7,485 bases of DNA from JAFDZV01 sp966128725. Lineage in GTDB: Bacteria; Bacteroidota; Ignavibacteria; OLB7. The notes under the pieces are model-generated. The model ran no database searches. It was not told where the DNA came from and was given only the letters and a program-made list of their open reading frames with translations. Shown here in pieces: positions 1 through 5,984 of the stretch; position 1 is the first letter of the stretch; each line of letters starts with the position of its first letter. Made by a program: the position numbers and the translations under genes. The stretch lies in the NCBI GenBank assembly GCA_966128725.1, contig CBHYLN010000199.1, positions 1-7,485 of the forward strand, given 5' to 3'.

Positions 1-108
1 CGACGAGGTCCGCCGAAGCTGCCTTCACGTCGAGGTCCGCCGAAGCTGCCTTCACGTCGTGGTCCGCCCGAGCCGCCTTCACGACGAGGTCCATCAAATC
101 CGCCTTCG
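1..108 (-). repeat. Four 27-bp tandem coding repeats (9-aa RREGSFGGP units)
   Basis: Units lie at 1-27, 28-54, 55-81 and 82-108, and the array probably continues beyond the left edge. Units 1 and 2 differ at a single base. Unit 3 differs from unit 2 at four bases, and unit 4 is the most diverged. Read on the minus strand in the methyltransferase frame they encode RREGGFDGP, RREGGSGGP, RREGSFGGP and RREGSFGGP. The result resembles the RG/RGG-like low-complexity tails found on RNA-binding proteins. The decay gradient towards the protein core suggests recent expansion at the distal side. Confidence 0.93.
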
Positions 109-1793
109 CGTCTGTCGCCCGCACGATGATCGCGATCGGATGCGCCGCCGGCCGCCTTATGCAGTCGGGGCTCCGGGCGCGCGTCCTTCTTGCCGCTGTC
201 GGCATTCTTCCGGCGCAGAGGTTGCCAGCCGTCGTCATTCCCGCCGCCGAACTTGATGGTCGCGGCGCCTTCCGATTCGGCATCCTCGTTGTCCATGTCC
301 TCGTCGGTTACGATATCATCATCGTCGTCCGTGTCATCGGTATCATCATCACCCAGCCAATCGCCGGTCAGCCACTCATCGGCGTCGATAGCCTCCAGTT
401 CGTCGGCCGCGACTTCGGTTTCCGTCTCTTCGATTTCATCGATATCGTTGTCCGATTCCACCGCCGCACCGCTTGCGCGGAACCAGCCACCCGGCGCCGC
501 CACGGCTTCCGGCTCGGCTTCCGCATGTTGAACGCGGGCAGGCCGCGAGCTGGCGCGCTCCACGGGCGTGTGTTCGGCTTCGTCCAGCACAACGATGAAC
601 TCGCCCTTGATGCGCTTGCCGGCGAACTTCTCGGCAAGCTCGATCAGGGTGCCACGCACAACGGCTTCGGCCGCCATCGTCATGTTGATTGCAATGGCCG
701 CGCGTCGGTTCGGCATGGCATTGGAGAGCACCGCAAGCAACGATCGCATGCGGTGAGGGCTTTCGATGATAACCACCGTGCCAGTGTGCGAACGGAGCGA
801 AAGCGCTGCCTCGTGGCGGTCGTGCGGGGTACGCGGAAGGAAGCCCACGAACTCGAAGCTGGACATCGGGAAGCCGCTTGCCATCAAGCCGGTCATCACG
901 GAGCTGACACCGGGAACGATCGTGGGCTGCACGCCGATTGCCATCAGCTTCCGCAGCAGCAGGCTGCCGGGGTCGGCCAGCATCGGCAGGCCGGCGTCGG
1001 CGATCACGGCGATCGATTTGCCGGCGCGCAGAAGCCTGATGATATCGTCGCTGGCGAAATCCTCGTTGCGCTCGTTCATCTCCTTCAGCTTCTTGGAGAT
1101 GTTATGGTTGCGCAGCAGGCTGGCGGCGGTTTTGAAATCCTCGCACACTACCAGATCGGCCGTTCGCAGCGTGCGGATCGCGCGGAGCGTGATATCCTCG
1201 CGGTTGCCGATGGGCATGCCCACGAAGGCGATCGTGCCGGGAATCTGTTCGGCGGCCGGCGCCACCAATGCCGCGATCTCTTCATCGATCGGTGTGGTAT
1301 CGAATTCCTCGTCGCTCTGTTCGTCCAGCAATTCCAATTCATCCGACTCTTCGAGGTCGCTTTCCTGATCGCCATCCGCGCCGAGATCGTCGTCGGCTTC
1401 GTTCTGTTCAGGTGCGGCATCATCGGTCCGCGCATCGTCAGGGTGGTTTGCCGCCGCATCGCCGGCGCCACCGGCTTCCTCGGCCATTACGTCGTCATCA
1501 GCATTCGAGGCATCGGGGGTTTGTGAGGCCGCATCTGCCGTGGCCTCGACGGGATCAACAACGGCAGGGGCCGCAACCGTGCCTTCGCCCGATGGTGGGA
1601 GTGCGTGATCGTCGGCCTGGCCGTTGTCTGTTTCGCCGGTTACCGGCGCGGTCGCATCGATGTGTTCGGATTGGCCGGTCACGACGGACGTTGCGTCGCT
1701 ATCGCCGATTGGTTGCTCCGCAACGGAAGGGGCGTTCAAGGTCTGCGCCGATGCGCCGGTCGGCTGCGAGCCGAATTCTGATGTGTCGTTCAT
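1..1793 (-). CDS. rsmI: RsmI-family rRNA (cytidine-2'-O-)methyltransferase with acidic and RG-repeat extensions (partial, 3' end off window)
   Basis: RsmI uses S-adenosylmethionine to 2'-O-methylate C1402 of 16S rRNA in the ribosomal decoding centre. The start ATG is at 1793-1791; the frame stays open for 597 codons and leaves the window at base 1. The core spans about residues 186-406: MPIGN (193-197), the SAM-pocket signature DAGLPMLADPG (266-276), PGVSS (294-298), ESPHR (344-348) and GEF (397-399). The core is divergent: the usual RELTK...E segment reads NMTMAAE (370-376). Residues 1-185 are rich in Asp/Glu/Ala, with one Arg and no Lys. After the core comes a strongly acidic stretch (about 482-510, DDDTDDTDDDDD), then a basic Gly/Arg segment with 9-residue repeats from about 561. 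The C-terminal helical domain normally following the RsmI core is not recognisable. An internal Met103 (1487) is an alternative start. No Shine-Dalgarno is visible. It may be a paralogue rather than the housekeeping RsmI. Confidence 0.8.
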   Translation of the reverse strand, partial: MNDTSEFGSQPTGASAQTLNAPSVAEQPIGDSDATSVVTGQSEHIDATAPVTGETDNGQADDHALPPSGEGTVAAPAVVDPVEATADAASQTPDASNADDDVMAEEAGGAGDAAANHPDDARTDDAAPEQNEADDDLGADGDQESDLEESDELELLDEQSDEEFDTTPIDEEIAALVAPAAEQIPGTIAFVGMPIGNREDITLRAIRTLRTADLVVCEDFKTAASLLRNHNISKKLKEMNERNEDFASDDIIRLLRAGKSIAVIADAGLPMLADPGSLLLRKLMAIGVQPTIVPGVSSVMTGLMASGFPMSSFEFVGFLPRTPHDRHEAALSLRSHTGTVVIIESPHRMRSLLAVLSNAMPNRRAAIAINMTMAAEAVVRGTLIELAEKFAGKRIKGEFIVVLDEAEHTPVERASSRPARVQHAEAEPEAVAAPGGWFRASGAAVESDNDIDEIEETETEVAADELEAIDADEWLTGDWLGDDDTDDTDDDDDIVTDEDMDNEDAESEGAATIKFGGGNDDGWQPLRRKNADSGKKDARPEPRLHKAAGGASDRDHRAGDRREGGFDGPRREGGSGGPRREGSFGGPRREGSFGGPR

Positions 1794-1878
1794 TCTATCG
1801 AAAAGTGAATACGGACTCGCGCGCCGGGAGCGGTCCCCGCCGCGGAACAAAGACGTGCGCTGCTTGTCGTGAATTGGA
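1794..1878. other. 85-bp intergenic gap between the permease and the methyltransferase
   Basis: This gap holds no gene. A short GGGA/TCCC inverted pair around 1827-1838 is too weak to call a terminator and lacks a U-tract. I see no TAnnTTTG promoter element and no Shine-Dalgarno before the methyltransferase ATG at 1793. Read-through transcription from the permease gene is therefore plausible. Confidence 0.5.
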
Positions 1879-3222
1879 TCAGGCGCCGGCCGCTTGCGCT
1901 TCGGAACGTTGATCATCGCCGGTGCCAACGGCATTGCGATACCATTCCTTCAGGAACATCGCGATCACCGCCGAGGCTGGGACGGCAACCAGCAGGCCGA
2001 TAAAGCCCAGGAAGTGCGCGAACACAAAAAGCGAGCCGATCAGTACAACGGGAGGAAGCCCCACGCGGTCGCCGATCACACGCGGTTCAACCACGTAGGC
2101 ATTCAACGTGTGCAACCCGAACACCATTGCCGAGGTGATCAGTATGTTCGAGAAGAAGTCGCCCGGGGCAAACAGGAAGATGATCGCCGCCACGCCCACG
2201 TTCAGGAAGATGCCGACCGACGGGATCAGATTGAACACGCCGGTGAGGATGCCGAGCACAACGGCATACGGGACGTTGAAAATCGAGAGCACGATCACGG
2301 CGGCTGTGCCAACCAGCGTCGAGGTGATCATGATGCCGCGCAGATACGAGCTCAGGATCAGGTCCACCTGGCGGAAGTAGTACACGTAGCGCGGGTTGTC
2401 GCGAAGGATCTTCGTGCGCACCAGCATACGGAATCGGCCGAAGTCGATCATCATATACAGGCTGAGCAGGGGGATCAGCAGGAGATTGACCACCCCTTCA
2501 AGGATGGTGCTGGCGTTCTTGACGAACGAGCCAAGCTGCATCACGAGCCACTTCACCACTTCCTTCAACTGCGGCTCGATGTCGTTGACCACCAATTCCT
2601 TCGCCTGCGCATGCGGCACGCCAACCTTCTCGATGGTGGCGATCATCTGGTCGCGATCGACCAGCGCGTTGGCGCTTGCGAGGAGTTGTTTGGCCGAACT
2701 GAACAATTGCTGGAACTGTTCCACAACCGCCGGCACCACGAAGATGCCGATCAGCGTGTATATGCCCAGCATTCCTAACGTAACAGTGAGTGCGCTTGCC
2801 CAGCGTGGTACGCCCTTGCGCTGAAGCAGGGCCACCAGCGGCGAGAAGATGTAGGCGATAACAAAGGCGACGATGAAGGGGAACAGGGCGCGGCTGAGAC
2901 TGAGAAACAGCCAGATGAGGAAGGTGCCGATGCCGAGCTGCATGGTGCGCCGTGCAACGATCACCTTGCGGAACGGGTACAGGAAAAACAGCAGCGCGGC
3001 CAGCGTGAATACCGGATGCACCACCGGCACGATCATGCTGAACACCAGCGCGATCAGCAGGAGAAACCCGCAGACCACGGCCAGCATTTCCTGCGGCTGG
3101 ATGTTGCGCCGGAGCACCATCACCCGCCGCACGGCCCGCCGTACCGCCACGCGCCCGCCGTTGGATGTATCGTCGGACGAGTTCTGCCCGCCTGTGTCGT
3201 GTTGATCGATACTGTCGGCCAT
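1879..3222 (-). CDS. AI-2E family transporter (PF01594-type membrane permease)
   Basis: A 447-residue inner-membrane protein of the AI-2E exporter/permease superfamily, whose members include TqsA (autoinducer-2 export), YdiK, PerM and Na+(Li+)/H+ antiporters. The substrate here cannot be told. Residues 1-40 are soluble, first Asp/Ser-rich and then Arg-rich (VRRAVRRVMVLRR). Two hydrophobic stretches follow (about 46-83). The family body then has membrane segments at about 98-127 and 143-165, a soluble Gln/Lys-rich region (168-225), and membrane segments at about 237-259, 298-316, 318-352, 358-376 and 391-425. Family landmarks are RGIMITSTLVG (295-305), FNLIPSVGIFL (330-340) and VVEPRVIGDRVGLPP (377-391). 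The ATG at 3222 is chosen because GGAG lies 6 nt upstream. A frame extension up to 3549 would run through dut and is rejected. It follows dut by 62 bp. Confidence 0.9.
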   Translation of the reverse strand: MADSIDQHDTGGQNSSDDTSNGGRVAVRRAVRRVMVLRRNIQPQEMLAVVCGFLLLIALVFSMIVPVVHPVFTLAALLFFLYPFRKVIVARRTMQLGIGTFLIWLFLSLSRALFPFIVAFVIAYIFSPLVALLQRKGVPRWASALTVTLGMLGIYTLIGIFVVPAVVEQFQQLFSSAKQLLASANALVDRDQMIATIEKVGVPHAQAKELVVNDIEPQLKEVVKWLVMQLGSFVKNASTILEGVVNLLLIPLLSLYMMIDFGRFRMLVRTKILRDNPRYVYYFRQVDLILSSYLRGIMITSTLVGTAAVIVLSIFNVPYAVVLGILTGVFNLIPSVGIFLNVGVAAIIFLFAPGDFFSNILITSAMVFGLHTLNAYVVEPRVIGDRVGLPPVVLIGSLFVFAHFLGFIGLLVAVPASAVIAMFLKEWYRNAVGTGDDQRSEAQAAGA

Positions 3223-3228
3223 GTCATG

Positions 3229-3232
3229 CTCC
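3229..3232 (-). promoter_or_regulatory. Shine-Dalgarno for the AI-2E family permease
   Basis: GGAG on the minus strand with a 6-nt spacer (CATGAC) to the ATG at 3222-3220. It decides the start, which otherwise could be drawn far upstream inside dut. Confidence 0.6.
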
Positions 3233-3284
3233 GATTTGGTCGGAAGGGAGGATTGTCCCGTCACGGTGTGCCGTGGCTGTGCGC

Positions 3285-3749
3285 TCAGGCGCGCCCGGTG
3301 CTTCCGAAGCCGCCATCGCCACGCTCGCTGGTCTCCAACGAATCCACCGGCTGCCAGATAATACGTTCGTAGCGGGCCACCACGGCCTGTGCAATCCGCA
3401 TGCCGCGTTCCACAATAAAGGGTTCGTTGCCAAGGTTTGCCACAATCACGGCCACTTCGCCGCGATAATCCTCGTCGATCGTGCCGGGCGCGTTCAGCAT
3501 GGTAATGCCGTTGCGCGCGGCCAGGCCCGACCTCGGGCGCACCTGGCACTCAAATCCCGGCGGCAGCGCGAACGCGATGCCGGTTGGGATAACACAGCGC
3601 TGGCCCGGCTCGAGCGTTATCGGTTCGTTGATCGCGGCCCGGATATCCATCCCCGCCGCCCCGGGTGTTGCGTACTCCGGCAGCGGCAGATCATCGAACC
3701 CTTCCCGCACGCGTGTTACCGGCACCACGATGGTTCCGCTGTTGGGCAT
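3285..3749 (-). CDS. dut: Deoxyuridine 5'-triphosphate nucleotidohydrolase (dUTPase)
   Basis: Hydrolyses dUTP to dUMP and pyrophosphate in the cytoplasm. This keeps uracil out of DNA and supplies the thymidylate synthase substrate. At 154 residues it has the normal length of homotrimeric dUTPases. All five motifs are present in order: motif 1 AGMD (32-35), motif 2 PRSGL (72-76), motif 3 GTIDEDYRGE (89-98) with the catalytic Asp92 and the uracil-stacking Tyr95, motif 4 RGMRIAQ (115-121), and motif 5 RGDGGFGSTG (143-152), the Gly-rich C-terminal arm that closes over the nucleotide. The ATG at 3749 is preferred over an in-frame ATG at 3791, which lies inside the dehydrogenase gene, because AGGAG sits 4 nt upstream. 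The gene starts 7 bp after the dehydrogenase stop, so the two are almost certainly co-transcribed. No residue is missing. Confidence 0.97.
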   Translation of the reverse strand: MPNSGTIVVPVTRVREGFDDLPLPEYATPGAAGMDIRAAINEPITLEPGQRCVIPTGIAFALPPGFECQVRPRSGLAARNGITMLNAPGTIDEDYRGEVAVIVANLGNEPFIVERGMRIAQAVVARYERIIWQPVDSLETSERGDGGFGSTGRA

Positions 3750-3753
3750 CGTG

Positions 3754-3758
3754 CTCCT
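3754..3758 (-). promoter_or_regulatory. dut Shine-Dalgarno overlapping the upstream stop codon
   Basis: AGGAG on the minus strand, 4 nt before the dut ATG. Its first two bases are the last two of the TAG stop codon (3759-3757) of the dehydrogenase gene. Ribosomes ending on the dehydrogenase would arrive at the dut initiation site, the usual arrangement for translational coupling. Confidence 0.8.
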
Positions 3759-4923
3759 ACTTGAACGCATCGATCCCGGTGATGTCGGCACCCAGAATCA
3801 GTGTGTGGATATCGTGTGTTCCTTCGTACGTCTTCACCGACTCCAGGTTGGCCGCGTGGCGCATCACGGGGTATTCGTCCAGAATGCCATTGGCGCCGTG
3901 CAGGTCGCGTGCCATGCGGCAGCACTCCAGCGCCATCCATACGTTGTTCCGCTTGGCCAGCGACACCTGCTGCGTGCGCATCTTGCCTTCGTCCTTCAAA
4001 CGCCCCAGGCGGTAGGCCAGAAGCTGCGCCTTGGTGATCTCGTTCAGCATCCACACCAGTTTATCCTGCACAAGCTGGAATCCGCCCAGCGGGCGATCGA
4101 ACTGGATACGTGTTGTGGCATACTTGACCGACGATTCGTACACGGCGATCGCAGCGCCGATGGCGCCCCAGCTTATGCCGAATCGTGCCTGTGTAAGACA
4201 GGAGAGCGGCCCGCGCAGCCCTTGAACGTCGGGGAAGATGTGGGTTTTGGGGATCTCGCAGTCCTGGAAGATCAGCTCGCTTGTCACCGATGCCCGCAAC
4301 GAATGTTTGCCCTTCATCTCGGGGGCCGTGAATCCCGGCGTGCCGCGCTCCACCATGAAGCCGCGCACCACGCCATCCAGCTTGGCCCATACAACCGCGA
4401 CATCGGCGATCGTGCCGTTGGTGATCCACATCTTTGCGCCGTTGAGCACGTAGCCGCTGTCGGTTTCGCGGGCGTTGGTGAGCATGCCGCCTGGATTGGA
4501 GCCGAAGTCCGGCTCGGTAAGGCCGAAGCAGCCGATTGCGTCGCCGCTGGCCAGCTTCGGCAGCCAATGGCGCTTCAGCTCCTCGTTGGCGTATCGCCAG
4601 ATCGGGTACATCACCAGCGAACCCTGCACCGACACACTGCTGCGCAGCGCCGAATCCCCGCGCTCCAGTTCCTGGCAGATCAGCCCGTAACACACGGAGT
4701 TCATGCCGCCGCCGCCGTATTCCTCCGGGATCGTGGGGCCAAACATCCCCAGCTCGCCGAATCGCTTTACAAGATGCGCGGGAAACGTCCCCTCGCGGTT
4801 GTGCTTTTCGATGATCGGGAGTACTTCGTCGTCAACGAACGAACGAACCGTGTCGCGGACCATCCGCTCCTCGTCGCTCAACAGACCATCGATATCGTAG
4901 TAGTCCGGGGTAATGATCGGCAT
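3757..4923 (-). CDS. gcdH: Acyl-CoA dehydrogenase, glutaryl-CoA dehydrogenase type
   Basis: An FAD flavoenzyme of 388 residues. Glutaryl-CoA dehydrogenase oxidises and decarboxylates glutaryl-CoA to crotonyl-CoA in lysine, tryptophan and aromatic catabolism, passing electrons to ETF. From memory of human GCDH the match is close: RSSVSVQGSLVM (94-105) corresponds to RSAMSVQSSLVM and keeps the Arg linked to the substrate gamma-carboxylate (Arg94 here). GCFGLTEPDFGSNP (131-144) is the flavin/substrate signature, and KRNN (324-327) and TYEGTHDIHTLILG (365-378) carry Tyr366 and the catalytic base Glu367. The order is N-terminal helical, beta-barrel, then C-terminal helical domain, all full length. 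The ATG at 4923 gives the typical N-terminus; an extension to 5151 would cross the promoter. No Shine-Dalgarno is visible. It is the first gene of the probable unit with dut. Some relatives use other short acyl-CoAs, and no other lysine-pathway gene is in view. Confidence 0.9.
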   Translation of the reverse strand: MPIITPDYYDIDGLLSDEERMVRDTVRSFVDDEVLPIIEKHNREGTFPAHLVKRFGELGMFGPTIPEEYGGGGMNSVCYGLICQELERGDSALRSSVSVQGSLVMYPIWRYANEELKRHWLPKLASGDAIGCFGLTEPDFGSNPGGMLTNARETDSGYVLNGAKMWITNGTIADVAVVWAKLDGVVRGFMVERGTPGFTAPEMKGKHSLRASVTSELIFQDCEIPKTHIFPDVQGLRGPLSCLTQARFGISWGAIGAAIAVYESSVKYATTRIQFDRPLGGFQLVQDKLVWMLNEITKAQLLAYRLGRLKDEGKMRTQQVSLAKRNNVWMALECCRMARDLHGANGILDEYPVMRHAANLESVKTYEGTHDIHTLILGADITGIDAFK

Positions 4924-4965
4924 GCGTTGGACAGGGATAGTGAGTGAGATGCACAGGCAATTGCG

Positions 4966-4996
4966 CAAATATAGCGCTTGGCGGCCCATGCCCGAA
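4966..4996 (-). promoter_or_regulatory. Putative Bacteroidota-type promoter for the gcdH-dut unit
   Basis: On the minus strand, TTCG (4996-4993) is followed by 19 nt and then TATATTTG (4973-4966). This matches the TTTG-N19ish-TAnnTTTG layout of Bacteroidota housekeeping promoters, with one mismatch in the -33 box and a perfect -7 box. A start site about 7 nt downstream would give a 5' leader of roughly 36 nt before the ATG at 4923. The -7 match is seen directly; the sigma-factor assignment is inferred. Confidence 0.6.
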
Positions 4997-5050
4997 CCGG
5001 CGGGTCGGTACAAAATGTGAGGATGCCGCCCTGCCGCGCGCAACGAGGCA

Positions 5051-5068
5051 CTATCAGGGGCCTGATAG
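5051..5068. repeat. Near-perfect palindrome CTATCAGG-GG-CCTGATAG
   Basis: Two 8-bp arms (5051-5058 and 5061-5068) are separated by 2 bp. As RNA it would fold as a 7-bp stem with a 4-nt loop. It lies 80 bp after the stop of the YkuD-family gene and about 55 bp upstream of the putative -33 box. It could be an operator or part of a 3' hairpin. There is no U-tract after it in either direction. Confidence 0.55.
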
Positions 5069-5071
5069 CGA

Positions 5072-5091
5072 CACGGCAATGCCACGCCGTG
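5072..5091 (-). terminator. Possible weak 3' hairpin after the YkuD-family gene
   Basis: CACGGC (5072-5077) pairs with GCCGTG (5086-5091) across an 8-nt loop, directly next to the 5051-5068 palindrome. Two consecutive hairpins starting 57 bp after a stop codon could end the upstream transcript. The absence of a U-tract makes a classic intrinsic terminator doubtful. Confidence 0.25.
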
Positions 5092-5147
5092 GTGTGTGTG
5101 TCGGGCGGATTCTCGGCTCGGCAAGCCTGCCCGTTCAACCTGTTCGT

Positions 5148-5984
5148 TCAACCTGCCGGGAACCCCGCGAGATATTTCTTGATACGGTTATACATGTCGT
5201 GAACCCAGCGCTCCTCGCGCTGGTAGGGGGCCCTGGGCGCGCGGCGGAAGTCGAACGGGGCGATCACGATATCGCGGTTGCCGGCCGGCACCTGGGCGAT
5301 AAGCGGGAATAGCTCCTCGATCGCCGGGTCGCCGATGGCAAGGCAGCCGAACGATACCCAGTGCCCGTGGACATAGATGTCACCGCCCATCTCCTCACGC
5401 CCCACGGCGGAGTTCGCGATATCCATGGCGTTGGGGTAATCCACTCGCACCGAGAGATGCGCTATACTGTTCGGGTTCAGTTCGGTAAGCCGATACATTC
5501 CTTCCGGCACCTGCAGGTCGCCCTGCTTGCGTTTCGGGCCGGGGCCGCCGCTTGCACCCAGGATGGTGTGTTTGCCGATGCGCCGGTATGCTCCCGTTGC
5601 GTTTGCGGCCCACACCTCCAGTTGGCGCTCACGCTTGAACGCCAGCAACGTAAGGCGTGCCGGTGGCCAGGTGATGTTTTTGGCAACACATTGCCGTTGA
5701 TACCGCGCCGCCGAAATCGCCTTGAAGCTGTCCAGCACCTGGGCCACCGTTCGCGGAAAGGGCGGCAGTGCCGGGCGGCGCACCGGGGCGCTGGTGCGAG
5801 GTTTTGCCGGAGCCTTGGCGATACGCGCGGGCTTGACCCGGGCTCCCGTGGTTCCGCCGGAACCGATCGGATGTACGCTGGGCTCCTTCTGGCGCGCGGA
5901 TGGTGCCTTGCGGAGAAGCTGTCCTGTGGCGATGATGGCGGCGGCCAGCGCCACCGCGGCGATAACGAGCGTGTATTTGCGCAT
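5148..5984 (-). CDS. L,D-transpeptidase (YkuD) family protein, YafK/COG3034 type
   Basis: A membrane-anchored, periplasm-facing cell-wall enzyme of 278 residues. YkuD proteins use a catalytic Cys to form or cut bonds at diaminopimelate in peptidoglycan; E. coli YafK (DpaA/LdtF) cleaves peptidoglycan from Braun lipoprotein. Residues 4-24 form one hydrophobic segment (signal anchor). Residues 25-80 form an Ala/Pro/Lys/Arg-rich linker that would span the cell wall. The catalytic region has KQGDLQVPEGMYRL (153-166), LNPNSIAHLSVRVDYPN (169-185) and IYVHGHWVSFGCLAIGD (203-219), with His206, Ser211 and the presumed nucleophile Cys214. The short gap between His and Cys is typical of the YafK branch. 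The ATG at 5984 is chosen because it opens directly into the signal anchor; the frame continues up to 6251 but that part is not protein-like and overlaps polX. No Shine-Dalgarno or clear promoter is visible. The true substrate is unknown. Confidence 0.88.
   Translation of the reverse strand: MRKYTLVIAAVALAAAIIATGQLLRKAPSARQKEPSVHPIGSGGTTGARVKPARIAKAPAKPRTSAPVRRPALPPFPRTVAQVLDSFKAISAARYQRQCVAKNITWPPARLTLLAFKRERQLEVWAANATGAYRRIGKHTILGASGGPGPKRKQGDLQVPEGMYRLTELNPNSIAHLSVRVDYPNAMDIANSAVGREEMGGDIYVHGHWVSFGCLAIGDPAIEELFPLIAQVPAGNRDIVIAPFDFRRAPRAPYQREERWVHDMYNRIKKYLAGFPAG

Larger units (their letters stand above)
4924..5147. other. 224-bp intergenic region with promoter and two hairpins
   Basis: Lies between the YkuD-family gene and the dehydrogenase gene, both on the minus strand. 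It holds the putative promoter (4966-4996) and two inverted repeats (5051-5068, 5072-5091) just upstream of it. It also has a GT-run near 5091-5101. I see no coding potential in either strand that resembles a known protein, and no tRNA-like fold. Confidence 0.6.

Noticed and set aside
1..108. CRISPR-like array
   Set aside because: The 27-bp units are contiguous with no spacers and encode an in-frame 9-residue protein repeat.
126..1526. 466-codon open frame on the plus strand
   Set aside because: It is antisense to the RsmI-like gene, whose minus-strand frame carries clear family motifs. The plus-strand product shows no recognisable family and reflects GC-rich codon bias.
1827..1838. Terminator between the permease and the methyltransferase
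   Set aside because: The stem is only 4 bp (GGGA/TCCC) and there is no U-tract.
3223..3549. Upstream extension of the permease reading frame
   Set aside because: It overlaps dut, is Arg-rich and non-membrane-like, and the ATG at 3222 has a good Shine-Dalgarno.
3481..4947. 488-codon open frame on the plus strand
   Set aside because: It lies opposite gcdH and dut, both of which match known families throughout. The plus-strand protein is His/Arg-rich nonsense.
4924..5151. Upstream extension of the dehydrogenase reading frame
   Set aside because: It covers the putative promoter and hairpins. The ATG at 4923 gives the normal family N-terminus.
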